The notes under the pieces were generated by a model. That model saw nothing but the letters and a program-made list of their open reading frames with translations. It had not been told where the DNA came from and did not search any database. This document shows positions 7,470-16,900 of a stretch of DNA of 38,561 nucleotides, piece by piece. A program made the position numbers and the translations under genes. Source of the DNA: an uncultured Acidimicrobiales bacterium (GTDB taxonomy: Bacteria > Actinomycetota > Acidimicrobiia > Acidimicrobiales > SZUA-35); contig CALHCB010000097.1 in assembly GCA_937930695.1 (NCBI GenBank), positions 1 through 38,561 of the forward strand, read 5' to 3'. Within the stretch, counting starts at the first letter, position 1. Every line of letters begins with the position of its first letter.

Positions 7470-9116
7470 ATGAGCATCTGGGTGATGGACAATCCGCCGT
7501 CGAGAAAGTGGCCCCTCTATACGCGAGGCAACGTCGGAGAGGTGTTCCCCGAGGTCGTTCTTTCCTTCACCTGGGACTTGATCGGCAAGGAAGCAGAGAA
7601 CGGCTGGCGAGACTCCTACGAGCGCCTCGGGCTTGTGGCGGACGGCGACTTTCCGCCCGACGAAGACATGATCATCCTCGGTGTCTTCGGCGGCTACTGC
7701 TACATCAACGCGAGCTACGTCCGCATACTCGGTGTCCGAGCGCCGGGCGGCAGCGTCGAGGTCATCGACAAGCAGTTCTTCGGCGAATCCGACGCGCCGC
7801 CCTACACACCACGTCCTGGCGACAAGAATCTGAAATCATCCGCCAAGCTCGGCCGTCTGGTCCTCAAGCTGCTCGGCACCAAAGAGCTCCCGGCGCTCGA
7901 AGACGACAAGCGCCGCACCGCAGCATGGGTCGGCCAACACCCCGGCTCCGACGCATCCGACGAAGCGTTGCTCGACTACATCGTCGGCTTCAAACCGCTC
8001 TTCCGTCATCTCTTCGCTCGACACATCGACAACACCTTCGGCGTTGCCCTCGTGTCTGGCGCCCTCAGTGACTTGCTCGTCAAGATCGACCGGGAGGATC
8101 TACTCGTCTCGATTCTCGGCGGCATCGGCAACGTCGAGTCCGCAGCTCCTTCAGCCGCGATGTGGGATCTCGCCCATTCACATCAAGAACCCGAGTCTGA
8201 GGAATGGAAGGCACAGTTCGCGTCATTCCTCGACGAGTTCGGAAGTCGAGGACCGAACGAGTGGGACCTCGGTGCTGACCCGTGGGCTCATCGACCTGAG
8301 TTGGCGCTCGCGGCCATCGACCGCATGCGCGGAGCCTCTCACGATCACGACCCGCGGGCCCAAGCAAGCCGCCTCGCGGCTGAACGCAAGACGGCGATCG
8401 CCACGGCTCGCGGCGAATTGAACGTCGTCGACCGTTTCATGTTCGACAAGGCGTTGCGATCGACAACGCTCTACTCCCAAGCTCGAGAACGATCGAAGAC
8501 AACCATCATTCGAGCTATCCAGTCTGCACGTAGCGCCCATCGCATTCTCGCTGCTCGGGCTACAGAACGAGGCGGCGTCGAGGATGCCAAGGTCTCGTGT
8601 GTGCTCACCGTTGATGAGTTCCGGGGCTACCTCGCCGAACCTGGGAAGTTCGCCGATCTCATCAGCGAGCGGGTGAAGCTTCTCGAGGAACTGTCCGATC
8701 GTGTTCCCCCATTCATCTTCGAGGGCGATGTGCCGCCGATCGATGGGTGGGAACTCCGCAGCGCGACAAGCGAGTCCCTCCCTGCAGGCTCGAAGATCCA
8801 GGGCATCGCAGGATGTCCTGGGATTGCAGAGGGCAAAGCAGTTGTCGTCCTCGACCCCGCTGATCCTCGCGACCTGGGTCCTGGCGATGTGCTGATCGCT
8901 CCCATCACAGATCCGTCGTGGACTCCGCTGTTCCTCGCGGCTGAAGCCGTCGTTGTTGACGTCGGCGCCACAATGAGTCACGCCGTGATCGTGAGCCGCG
9001 AGCTCGGCATCCCGTGCGTCGTTTCGGCGACGAACGCCACCCGTACGATTCCCGACGGTGCTCGAATCAGCGTCGACGGCAATACCGGCAACGTCACCAT
9101 CATCGAGGTCCCATGA
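7470..9116 (+). CDS. PEP-utilising enzyme, His-domain protein lacking the ATP-grasp domain
   Basis: A 548-residue protein. Its C-terminus (about 440-548) is the swivelling phosphohistidine domain of the PEP synthase / pyruvate phosphate dikinase / rifampicin phosphotransferase group. That part shows GCPGIAEGKAVVV, ITDPSWTPLFLAAEAVVV and the catalytic-His motif GATMSHAVIVSRELGIP, with His504. The preceding 430 residues are mostly helical with no motif I recognise, and are comparable in position to the substrate-binding middle domain of rifampicin phosphotransferases. The N-terminal ATP-grasp (PPDK_N) domain is absent. It may therefore work with a separately encoded ATP-binding partner, or only bind substrate. 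Its stop overlaps the next start (ATGA), which ties it to the SDR. Confidence 0.8.
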   Translation: MSIWVMDNPPSRKWPLYTRGNVGEVFPEVVLSFTWDLIGKEAENGWRDSYERLGLVADGDFPPDEDMIILGVFGGYCYINASYVRILGVRAPGGSVEVIDKQFFGESDAPPYTPRPGDKNLKSSAKLGRLVLKLLGTKELPALEDDKRRTAAWVGQHPGSDASDEALLDYIVGFKPLFRHLFARHIDNTFGVALVSGALSDLLVKIDREDLLVSILGGIGNVESAAPSAAMWDLAHSHQEPESEEWKAQFASFLDEFGSRGPNEWDLGADPWAHRPELALAAIDRMRGASHDHDPRAQASRLAAERKTAIATARGELNVVDRFMFDKALRSTTLYSQARERSKTTIIRAIQSARSAHRILAARATERGGVEDAKVSCVLTVDEFRGYLAEPGKFADLISERVKLLEELSDRVPPFIFEGDVPPIDGWELRSATSESLPAGSKIQGIAGCPGIAEGKAVVVLDPADPRDLGPGDVLIAPITDPSWTPLFLAAEAVVVDVGATMSHAVIVSRELGIPCVVSATNATRTIPDGARISVDGNTGNVTIIEVP

Positions 9117-9874
9117 ACGATCGCCCGCAACATCCCAATCCCGTCGCTATTGTCACCAATGCCCGCCATTACGTCGGGCCATCACTGGCCAAGATGCTGG
9201 CTCGCCGCGGATTCGACCTCGTACTCGGCGATCCCGAAGAAGGACTAGCCGAGACGATTGCGGAGCTCGGCCAGGACAGTTGGGTCGTGGATGGGGTCAG
9301 CGACCTCGCGGACCCAACCAGCGCACCTCGCCTTCTCGACATGGCGATGGACGCCTACGGTCGAGTCGATTCCGTGGTGTTCTTCTCCGGCACGATCGTC
9401 ACCGGCCGGTTTCTCGAATCGACGGCAGACGACCTCGCCACGGTCGTGGCCGGAAACCTCGAAGCGGTGTATCGCTCGCTTCGTGTCTTTGTCCCTCCGC
9501 TGGTCCAGGCCAAGACAGGTCAGGTTCTCGCCATCACCAGTGCGTCAGGGCTCAAGGTCACCCCCGGCGCACCCCTCTATTCTGCAACTCGAGCGGGGGC
9601 GAACATGCTGGTCAAGAACGTCGCAGCAGAGGTCGCGGCATCGGGTGTGCAGGTCAATGCCATCGGAACGAACTTCATGGACTTCGACGGGTTCCGTGCA
9701 GCCACCGGCGCTGATGATCCCGCCATCTTGGCCAAGATCGAAGCCAACGTCCCCATGGGCCGGCTCGGAACAATGGAGGAATTCGCGGAGTTCTGCAGCG
9801 TGTTTCTCGATGGTTCCAGCCGTTTTCAAACCGGACAGACCGTTGGCTTCGACGGCGGCTGGTCTGCCTTCTAG
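9113..9874 (+). CDS. Atypical short-chain dehydrogenase/reductase (SDR)
   Basis: A 253-residue Rossmann-fold SDR. The glycine-rich nucleotide loop is altered to TNARHYVG instead of TGxxxGxG, and the usual NNAG is replaced by FFSGT. Ser143 (ITSASG) and Tyr156 are in the normal places, but the catalytic Lys of YxxxK is Arg160 (YSATR). The C-terminal GQTVGFDGGWS phrase is normal. It may use NAD(P) weakly or act on a specific substrate. ATG 9113 overlaps the stop of the PEP-utilising gene, so translation is coupled and both probably act on the same compound. The frame is open upstream to 9014, but that part lies inside the previous gene. Confidence 0.85.
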   Translation: MNDRPQHPNPVAIVTNARHYVGPSLAKMLARRGFDLVLGDPEEGLAETIAELGQDSWVVDGVSDLADPTSAPRLLDMAMDAYGRVDSVVFFSGTIVTGRFLESTADDLATVVAGNLEAVYRSLRVFVPPLVQAKTGQVLAITSASGLKVTPGAPLYSATRAGANMLVKNVAAEVAASGVQVNAIGTNFMDFDGFRAATGADDPAILAKIEANVPMGRLGTMEEFAEFCSVFLDGSSRFQTGQTVGFDGGWSAF

Positions 9875-9970
9875 CTCGTTACCGGGTGTCGTTCGAACAA
9901 GTTTTCCTCCGAAATCCCACCAAAGTCGACCTTGAGTGACCACTTTGCCACTCTGGGTAGTACATCATGG

Positions 9971-9999
9971 TCGACTCAGTCCGGAAGACCCCCTACCAT
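9971..9999 (+). promoter_or_regulatory. Promoter of the exported protein gene (leaderless)
   Basis: TCGACT (9971-9976), a 17-nt spacer and TACCAT (9994-9999) end 7 nt before the ATG at 10007. An 8-bp inverted repeat (AGTCGACC at 9924-9931, GGTCGACT at 9969-9976) has its right arm on the -35 position, which could be an operator half-site pair 37 nt apart. Confidence 0.45.
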
Positions 10000-10006
10000 T
10001 GGCGCT

Positions 10007-10636
10007 ATGCGGGATGGGGAAGCACGGGCAGAGCTAGGTCAACGCGTCGGAATCGGTGGTTGGTTGATCGTGGGACTGGCGCTTGCTGTTCTCGCGTTTC
10101 AGACGACACTGATCAGCGCGGAGACGGTGAACACCTCAGAGCTTGGGGCCTCAACAGCGCTGGCTCCAAACACCCAGTCGGTCACTCCTCAGCTGCCCGC
10201 TGCCACTCCGAACTTGGTTGCCTGCAATGAGGGCAGCAATTGCCCGAGCGGCCCGACCAACGGGACGACTCCTGTCACCGCTCCAGTTCCGGTTGTCGCT
10301 CCGGCGGAGATTCCGGCCAACGGCGATGCGCTTCCTTGTGGTCAGAACGGTGGTGCTGGTATCGCATCCACCGGATCCGCCGGTGTCCTCATCTTCTCCG
10401 ATGTCGATCCATGCGATGCCGACGTCGAAGCTCTCAAGGCCATGTGCACGTTCACGATCTCGACCCTCGGCTACGGCAACAGCGACCTGACCTTGTCGAC
10501 CTCGACACCGCTTGCCACCGGCGACACTGCCGAGGTCTCCGTCGATGCAGTTGGTTCGACGGAAAGCAAGGTCTTCGAGCAATTCGACTGCAACGGCACC
10601 ACGGTCACGGTTGCCCGCGACGTCTACGTCGACTGA
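10007..10636 (+). CDS. Exported or membrane-anchored protein with Pro/Thr-rich stalk, unknown function
   Basis: A 209-residue protein from ATG 10007, chosen because a -10 box ends 7 nt upstream; an in-frame start at 9932 would add 25 unlike residues. A single hydrophobic segment (about 17-35, GWLIVGLALAVLAFQTTLI) is followed by a low-complexity Ala/Pro/Thr/Asn stretch (about 45-105). A small domain then carries several cysteines (CNEG, LPCGQ, DPCDAD, AMCTF, FDCNG) that could form disulfides outside the cell. The signal may be uncleaved. I recognise no family. It is convergent with the HAD gene. Confidence 0.7.
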   Translation: MRDGEARAELGQRVGIGGWLIVGLALAVLAFQTTLISAETVNTSELGASTALAPNTQSVTPQLPAATPNLVACNEGSNCPSGPTNGTTPVTAPVPVVAPAEIPANGDALPCGQNGGAGIASTGSAGVLIFSDVDPCDADVEALKAMCTFTISTLGYGNSDLTLSTSTPLATGDTAEVSVDAVGSTESKVFEQFDCNGTTVTVARDVYVD

Positions 10637-10650
10637 GCAACCCGGCACCC

Positions 10651-11262
10651 TCAGCTGAGCAGCCCATAGTCAACGAGTGCCGAGCGAGCCTCGGCTACCC
10701 CTTTCGTCAACTCCGCTGACATGCCGACTGCACGAGCACCGTCGACATTGATCTGGTTGTCATCGAGGAAAAGCACAGTGTTCGCGTCGCAACCGAGATC
10801 ATTGACGACGTGCTCGAAGATGTCGGCATCGGGCTTCGCCAGTCCGAGCTGATAGGACAGATATTGCTTGGTGAACAAACTGCGCATGACTTCGGCATCA
10901 ACCTGGCGCTCCCAATGCAACTGGTTCGTGTTGCTGAGCACACCGAGTTCAACCACCTGAGCAAGCTCGTTCACCATTGCGATGGCGCCATCCATCAATC
11001 CCTTCGGCCACGTGGCGAACCGCTCGATCAGTTCACCGGGATCCATGGCAATCCCGAGTTCCGCGACCAATCGCTCACCGAAGATTTCGACAGAGCACGT
11101 GCCCATCTCAAATGCTCGGACCGTGGGGCTCGCAAGCCAACGTCCCCAAAACTCTTCTTCACCGAGGCTCGCGTCATTCCCCAAGATCTCGGTGAGTGGC
11201 CCGAGCTCGACGAGCACGCCTCCCATGTCGAAAATCACGGCCTTGATCAATGGGGTTGTCAC
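10651..11262 (-). CDS. HAD-superfamily hydrolase (subfamily IA, YihX-like)
   Basis: A 203-residue protein with all four HAD motifs: nucleophile Asp12 in IFDMGGVLVE, motif II VLSNTNQ, motif III Lys in LAKPDADIF, and motif IV FLDDNQINVDGA. The second acidic residue of the DxD pair is Gly, as in YihX-type sugar-phosphate phosphatases and haloacid-dehalogenase-like members. Phosphatase activity on a small phosphorylated metabolite is likely, but the substrate cannot be read from sequence. The start is a GTG at 11262 with GAGG just upstream (TTGAGGA). It is divergent from the threonine dehydratase gene. Confidence 0.85.
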   Translation of the reverse strand: MTTPLIKAVIFDMGGVLVELGPLTEILGNDASLGEEEFWGRWLASPTVRAFEMGTCSVEIFGERLVAELGIAMDPGELIERFATWPKGLMDGAIAMVNELAQVVELGVLSNTNQLHWERQVDAEVMRSLFTKQYLSYQLGLAKPDADIFEHVVNDLGCDANTVLFLDDNQINVDGARAVGMSAELTKGVAEARSALVDYGLLS

Positions 11263-11393
11263 TCCTCAAGCATGCCTCGTCGTCGCCGGGTGGCGGGGGC
11301 GGATTGAAATGGCGAACTTCGCGCTCGTTGGGTCCGCCAGCTGGCACAACGGGGATGTCGTCGGCCATCTGTGCAGAGAGGCACCGCCAGCTG

Positions 11394-11422
11394 AGAGGCT
11401 TCGTCCTATCTCGGTAGCCTCT
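11394..11422 (+). promoter_or_regulatory. Threonine dehydratase promoter with inverted repeat
   Basis: TAGCCT (11415-11420) ends 7 nt before the ATG at 11428, giving a leaderless layout. AGAGGCT (11394-11400) and AGCCTCT (11416-11422) form a perfect 7-bp inverted repeat with a 15-nt spacer. The right arm overlaps the -10 box, a good place for a repressor. Confidence 0.45.
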
Positions 11423-11427
11423 GGCCC

Positions 11428-12627
11428 ATGACCGTCTCGCTCGAGGACATCCACACCGCGCGAAAGCGGATCAGTGATGCGCTGATCGAGACCCCGCTGA
11501 ATCACAGCCTCACGTTGTCGGAGATCACGGGCACCGAGATTCACCTCAAGTTCGAGAACCTCCAATACACCGGATCGTTCAAAGGCCGTGGCGCGCGCAA
11601 CCGACTGCTGGACGTACCAATCGGTCGAGGGGTCATTGCCATGTCAGCGGGCAATCATGCACAGGGGGTCGCCCACCACGGCACCCAGCTCGGTCTGGAA
11701 ACCACCATCGTGATGCCGGAGAACACGCCGTTCGTGAAGGTTGCACGCACGAGAGACTTGGGAGCCACCGTTGAGCTTGCCGGCCGGGACGTCATGGAGT
11801 CCGCAGTCCGGGCTCGTCAGCTGGCAGAAGAGCGCGACCTCGAATTCATCCATCCGTTCGACGATCCGCTCGTCATCGCGGGCCAAGGAACGCTTGGCCT
11901 GGAGATGCTCGAACAGAACCCCGACCTCGACACCATCGTTGCCGCAGTCGGAGGTGGCGGTTTGGCATCCGGACTAGCCCTCGCCGCCGCAGGGCACGAT
12001 CGTCCCGTTCGCGTCATCGGCGTGCAGACCGAGCGATACCCCGCCATGGCGGACCGTTTGGCGGACCGACCACCAACGGCAACGGTCGGATCCACGATCG
12101 CTGACGGCATCGCAGTGTCCCAGCCGGGCGAGCTCACCAGCCAGATCTTGAGCGATCACGACGTCGAGATTCTCGTGGTCTCCGAAGCTGCAATCGAGGA
12201 AGCCATCGCGTTGCTTCTCGAGATCGAAAAGACCGTGGTCGAAGGGGCTGGTGCTGCCGCACTCGCGGCGTGCATGCAATACCCCGACGTCTTTGCGGGC
12301 CAGAAGGTCGGACTCGTGCTCTGCGGCGGCAACATCGATCCGCGTACCCTCTCGATCGTTGCCGTCCGGGGACTCGCCAATCAGGGACGGCTCAACCGCA
12401 TCCGAGTCGAGCTCAACGACACGCCGGGTGGCTTGGCTCTGGTTTCACAGGTGATCGCCGACGCTGCGGCGAACGTCGTGCAGGTCGATCACGACGGGCT
12501 TGGTTCAACTGGGGCGCGAAGCACCATTCTTGAGCTGCGGATCGACACGCTCGATCGAGATCACGCCTATGTCGTGCTCGATCGAATTCGCGAGGCTGGT
12601 ATCTCAGCCAAGCTTCTCGACTGGTAG
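11428..12627 (+). CDS. ilvA: Threonine ammonia-lyase (dehydratase) with C-terminal ACT domain
   Basis: A 399-residue fold-type II PLP enzyme that deaminates L-threonine (or serine) to the 2-oxoacid, the entry step to isoleucine or a catabolic step. PLP lysine K52 sits in GSFKGRGARN, followed by SAGNHAQG and the phosphate-binding loop GGGGLASG (about 177-184). The last about 75 residues (RIRVELNDTPGGLALVSQVIADAAANVVQV) form one ACT-like regulatory domain. One ACT domain and about 400 residues match the shorter TdcB/IlvA type in many actinobacteria, so biosynthetic and catabolic roles cannot be separated from sequence alone. No other ilv gene is nearby. Confidence 0.9.
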   Translation: MTVSLEDIHTARKRISDALIETPLNHSLTLSEITGTEIHLKFENLQYTGSFKGRGARNRLLDVPIGRGVIAMSAGNHAQGVAHHGTQLGLETTIVMPENTPFVKVARTRDLGATVELAGRDVMESAVRARQLAEERDLEFIHPFDDPLVIAGQGTLGLEMLEQNPDLDTIVAAVGGGGLASGLALAAAGHDRPVRVIGVQTERYPAMADRLADRPPTATVGSTIADGIAVSQPGELTSQILSDHDVEILVVSEAAIEEAIALLLEIEKTVVEGAGAAALAACMQYPDVFAGQKVGLVLCGGNIDPRTLSIVAVRGLANQGRLNRIRVELNDTPGGLALVSQVIADAAANVVQVDHDGLGSTGARSTILELRIDTLDRDHAYVVLDRIREAGISAKLLDW

Positions 12628-12647
12628 CTGCACCAAGCCCTCAGGTT

Positions 12648-13832
12648 TCAGACCGGCAAGCTGCTCGGCATCGATGTACCCATCAAGTCGATCATGTTGT
12701 GGCTGTAGAAGCGGTCGACTTCCTCCTCGGAGCAGCCCTCGAGCGACTCATTGAATCGCTTCAACGGATTTCTCCCTCCTTCGGTGTGGGGATAGTCCGA
12801 GGAGAACATGCAGATCTCCGGCCCTGAGTTCCGGATGATCCAACCGGTGTCTTCATGGGGGTAGGGGGTGACTCTGACCTGGCGACGCACGATCTCGCTC
12901 GGCGGAGCAGACAGTTCTTGGAGTCGCTCTTCGTTCTTACGGAACGCGGCATATGCGGAGTCGAGGTAGCGCATCCAACCAGGGAGCCAGCTTCCGCCTT
13001 GTTCAATGATGCCAATTCGAAGGTTCGGGTGACGATCCAACACGCCATCGATGATCAGCGTGGCAGTGGTTTGCATCGGATTGACCGGAATGGCCATGTA
13101 ATCGATGGATCGGAAGTTCTCGGCGCCACCGTGGAAGTCCGCCACCTTTGGACGGCCGTTGGCGAAGAACTGCGGGTCGAGCAGCTGGCCCGCTCCCCCA
13201 ACGTGCATGACGATCGGGACACCGGCCTCGGCGGCCACGGCCCACATCGGCTCGAGGTCAATGTGACTTGGCGAATGTGTTCGCGGGCAGGCCGAAGCGA
13301 TCATCAATGCGCTGGCTCCTGCGGCGACCGCCCTGCTGGCTTGGTCGGCCGCTCGGACTGGATCAGCAAGCGCGACGTACAACACAGGTAACAGACGCTC
13401 GTCCACCGAGCAGAAGTGCGCCATCCCATTGTTGTGAGCATCGGCCATCGCATAGGCAAGATCGAGGTCCGGCCCATGTTCTGCCGCTTGAAGGACCGAG
13501 CTCGTCCAGGTGTTGTAAACGAACTGACTTGCGAATCCGAGTTGATCGAGGGCTTGGGAGCGATGGTCTCGTTCGAAACTGCCGACGGCTTCGTAGTTCT
13601 TCCGCAGCATCAGCTGACTCTCATCGGAGCGATAGTCAGGATCCAGGTGCAGCGGGCACATCTGTGAAGGCCAATCAATCGGCGGAGCGCCTTCCGGCGA
13701 GCCGATTGCACTCGTTCCAAGAAGCGGCATTCGATCGCTCCATCCATCCTCTGCGTGAGTTTGGAGCCAGTCGTGCGGTTCCATGATGTGGCTGTCGGCG
13801 TCGTGATACAGCCGGCCAGTTGCGTAGGTCAT
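12648..13832 (-). CDS. Amidohydrolase-2 family (ACMSD-like) metal-dependent hydrolase
   Basis: A 394-residue TIM-barrel protein of the amidohydrolase-related family that includes aminocarboxymuconate-semialdehyde decarboxylase and other decarboxylases/hydrolases of aromatic breakdown. The N-terminal metal motif is DADSHIMEP; further ligand candidates are IVMHVGG and the late FSSDYPHTEGGRNP. Many actinobacterial paralogues begin in the same way. I prefer ATG 13832 with GGGAGG 4 nt upstream over a TTG at 13844 that falls on the Shine-Dalgarno. It is convergent with the dehydratase (20 bp between stops). The substrate is unknown. Confidence 0.87.
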   Translation of the reverse strand: MTYATGRLYHDADSHIMEPHDWLQTHAEDGWSDRMPLLGTSAIGSPEGAPPIDWPSQMCPLHLDPDYRSDESQLMLRKNYEAVGSFERDHRSQALDQLGFASQFVYNTWTSSVLQAAEHGPDLDLAYAMADAHNNGMAHFCSVDERLLPVLYVALADPVRAADQASRAVAAGASALMIASACPRTHSPSHIDLEPMWAVAAEAGVPIVMHVGGAGQLLDPQFFANGRPKVADFHGGAENFRSIDYMAIPVNPMQTTATLIIDGVLDRHPNLRIGIIEQGGSWLPGWMRYLDSAYAAFRKNEERLQELSAPPSEIVRRQVRVTPYPHEDTGWIIRNSGPEICMFSSDYPHTEGGRNPLKRFNESLEGCSEEEVDRFYSHNMIDLMGTSMPSSLPV

Positions 13833-13926
13833 CAGGCCTCCCAAGTGATCTTCCGCAACGTAGTGCGAACCAGCAGAGAGGAGAAACTCTCACGAGGCCA
13901 TCCGACTTCCCGCTCGTCATCGTTTG

Positions 13927-13945
13927 CCGCTGGAACCCACAGCGG
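13927..13945 (-). terminator. Possible terminator of the flotillin/ATPase operon
   Basis: CCGCTG and CAGCGG pair around a 7-nt loop about 24 bp after the ATPase stop. A second weak stem (GAGAG/CTCTC) lies near 13877-13892. There is no U-tract on the minus strand, so it would be a U-less terminator of the kind common in actinobacteria. Confidence 0.35.
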
Positions 13946-13968
13946 AAACAGAATCTCAGGACGTTGGT

Positions 13969-16900
13969 CTAGTCGTCGTCCTTCTCGGCGTCGTTGGGGT
14001 GCGCTGGAGGGTCTGGCATCGCGGTCCGCTCGGGTGCTCGACCGCTCCCAGGGGGTGCCGGCGGCCTCGCAAATGTCGGCTTGTTCTGTCGTCGGAACTT
14101 CTCAGGGGGAGCAGGCGGATTCGCAGGACGAGGAACCGGGGGCCGAGGCGGCACAGACTTTCCCACCTTCGATGCGGGCGTGTTCGCCCGGCGCTTTGCG
14201 GCCTCAGAGGCAAGGAGATCGATCGCCCGAGCCGCCAGCGGCTCCTGCATCGAGAGAGCATCGGCCACCTTCTCGATTGCGTCGACCATCTGTGCGGCCA
14301 GCTCGGCATTGGCGGCGCCACTCTGGGCTGATTCAGGTGCCGTGACGTTCACCTCTATCGGCGGAATCTCGATCGGCGGGATGACCAGCGGCGGCATGTT
14401 GAACACCGGCGGCGGAGGTGGCTCAGCTGGTTCTGACTCGACGGCTATCGGCCGTGGTTCGGGCTGCGACGTCACGCTCGACCGAGGAAGCTCGAGAGCT
14501 TCTGCAACGTTTTCGATCGCGGCAACGACTCGGGTTGCTGGGTCGCGCTCATCGCCACCAAGACGTTGCTGACGACGGAACGTGAGCAGGATGTCGTCCC
14601 AACGTTGGCGTTGCGTCGCCGTCATCGTGCCGCGCATCTCTGCCAGCTTGAGCAAGTTGAATTCGGCTGCTCCTGTGAGGGCCTGAGACTCCGCGTTGTA
14701 ATGCTCGTCGAGCACCCGGTCGACTTCTTCAGTTGTCATGGCGGGGAGCAACTTGGATGCGAGCCTCGCCATGTTGCGATACGAGCCCTGAAGCAGGAAT
14801 GGCGGTTCGGTGCGGTACGCATCGGCTGATGCTGCTGACGCGATGTACTGGCGATTCACTGCCAGCACGACGTCTTGCACGTGGCGAAGGTGGCGCAACA
14901 CCGCAACGATCTCCGAGGCTTCGGCCGACGAGTACTTCTGCGTCAGTGCCGACTCATCGAGCGGCTCGCCATCTGCTGCCTTGAAGAACCGCTCGAGATC
15001 AGCGGGGTCGGTCCCGACGAGCGGAGCCAGCACGGGGTTCGACGACAGGGCGTTTTCGAGGTAGCTCCTGGCAAACAGTCCGGCGTTGCCGTCGAGCACG
15101 TCTCCGAGGTTGTAGGTGTCAGCCCGGTTGGCCAGCATGTCCGGTACTCGGAACCGCTCACCAGATTCGGTGTAGGGGTTGCCTGCCATCACGACCGCAA
15201 AGCGCTTGCCTCGAAGATCGAACGACGTCGACTCGCCGTTCCATACACCCTCGACCCGACGCTGGGCATCGCAGAGTGCGATGAAGCGCTGGAGAAACTC
15301 AGGATTCGTGTGCTGAATATCATCGAGATAGAGGATGACGTTGGTCCCGGTGGCGAACGAGAGGTTGATGCGCTCGATCTCCCGTGCCGCCGTCGCACTT
15401 GGAGCCTGTCCGGGGTCAAGCGATGTCACATCGTGGCCAAGACCTGGGCCGGAGACCTTGACCAGTGCCATCCCGAGCCGATCGGCAAGGTACTCAACGA
15501 GCAGCGTCTTGCCATAGCCAGGAGGCGACAGGAGCATCAACAGTCCTGAGCGGGCACCGCTTCGGTCATCCACGGTGCCGATCTGGCGAGCCAGGTTGTC
15601 GCCAATGAGCGGCAGATACACCTGATCGATCAATTGATTGCGAACGAATCCCTCTGGGACCTTGGGCTCGAGTTCGTCAACTCGAAGCGTCTTGCGGACC
15701 TCAGCCAATGCCTCGCGGCGTGCCGTACCGAACTCCTTGTGCGCCGGCACAACGACGGCGCGGTGATGCTCGACACGGGCGAGCAATTCGTCAAGACGCC
15801 CGGTCAGCGTCGAACCTTCAAGGGTTGGGTGACGCCCGTTGAGGCCGTCGACCGAAATCGCGAGATCAATCTCCACGACTCGTCGATCCAGCTCTGGCGT
15901 CACCAGGGCCGCCACGATCTCATTGACCAGGTGCGTCTCCTCGGCTCGGAGTTCTCGGCCGACGTAGTCCGTCAGGACCGCAGTTGCTCCCGCGAGATCG
16001 TCTTCCATCTCCTCGAGAAGAGACGTCACAGCCTTACTGCCGGCAAAGCGGTCCGTCAGTTGTGCTGCCGCTCGACTTCTCGCAAACTTCAAGCCGTCTG
16101 GCGACAGCAGCTCATACATGAGGTAGCGGGCCGCGACGTGGTCGCCTTCATCGGGTTGCCCTTCGGTGGAGCGACCTTCGGCGAGCTCTCCGGCCAACTC
16201 GCTCGACATGGCAACAACAGTCGTTCGGTCGAGCCCGAGGGCGGCGCCGGCTTGACCTCGGTCGGTCCACCGGTCGCGCTGAGAATCATCGAATCCATGG
16301 GCCCAGATCACCTGTGCCCGAGCTCGCACCGCACCAGGAGTCACCAAGGTGTCTGCGGCGATCGCCTGAGGCCCCATCGCAGCCAGGATCGCTGCCGCAT
16401 CGAGATCGTGGACGCCGCGGTCGTACCCCTCATCGAGCCGCGCATCAACCTCAGCGCGCACGATCACAAGCAAGCGCTCGCGGTCTTCGTTCTGCAAGGC
16501 GCTGCGGAGATCCACCGATCGCTCGGACTCCGCGTGGTCATGCAGCATGTCGACAATCAGGTCACCCGCCAGAAACAAACTTCGATAGAGCTCGTCGTTC
16601 TCTGAGGGCAGAGGCTGGGTCCACAAGTCTCGATGATCGTCGAGTCCTTTGGAATGAATCGCGAGCCGCAGATCGGTGCCGGTCAGCACCGCCTCGAGGT
16701 GCTCGCCGGTCGGCACGATGGTCAGTTCTCGAGAACGGTCGTCGACACTGAATCGATGGCGCCCGAGCTTGACGGCATCGCCATCAAAGAGGTCTTGACG
16801 ATCACGGAGCGCCCGGGCGGCGTTGTCGCGCGAAGCACCAAGCTTGGACTGAAGCTCGTCCGCTCGAACTGGCTCTCCCAGCTCCCGCAAGTCTTCGACA

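Noticed and set aside
10650-10659. Palindrome CTCAGCTGAG between convergent genes
   Set aside because: Only 10 bp, with no loop or T-run; overlaps a stop codon and is explainable by chance.
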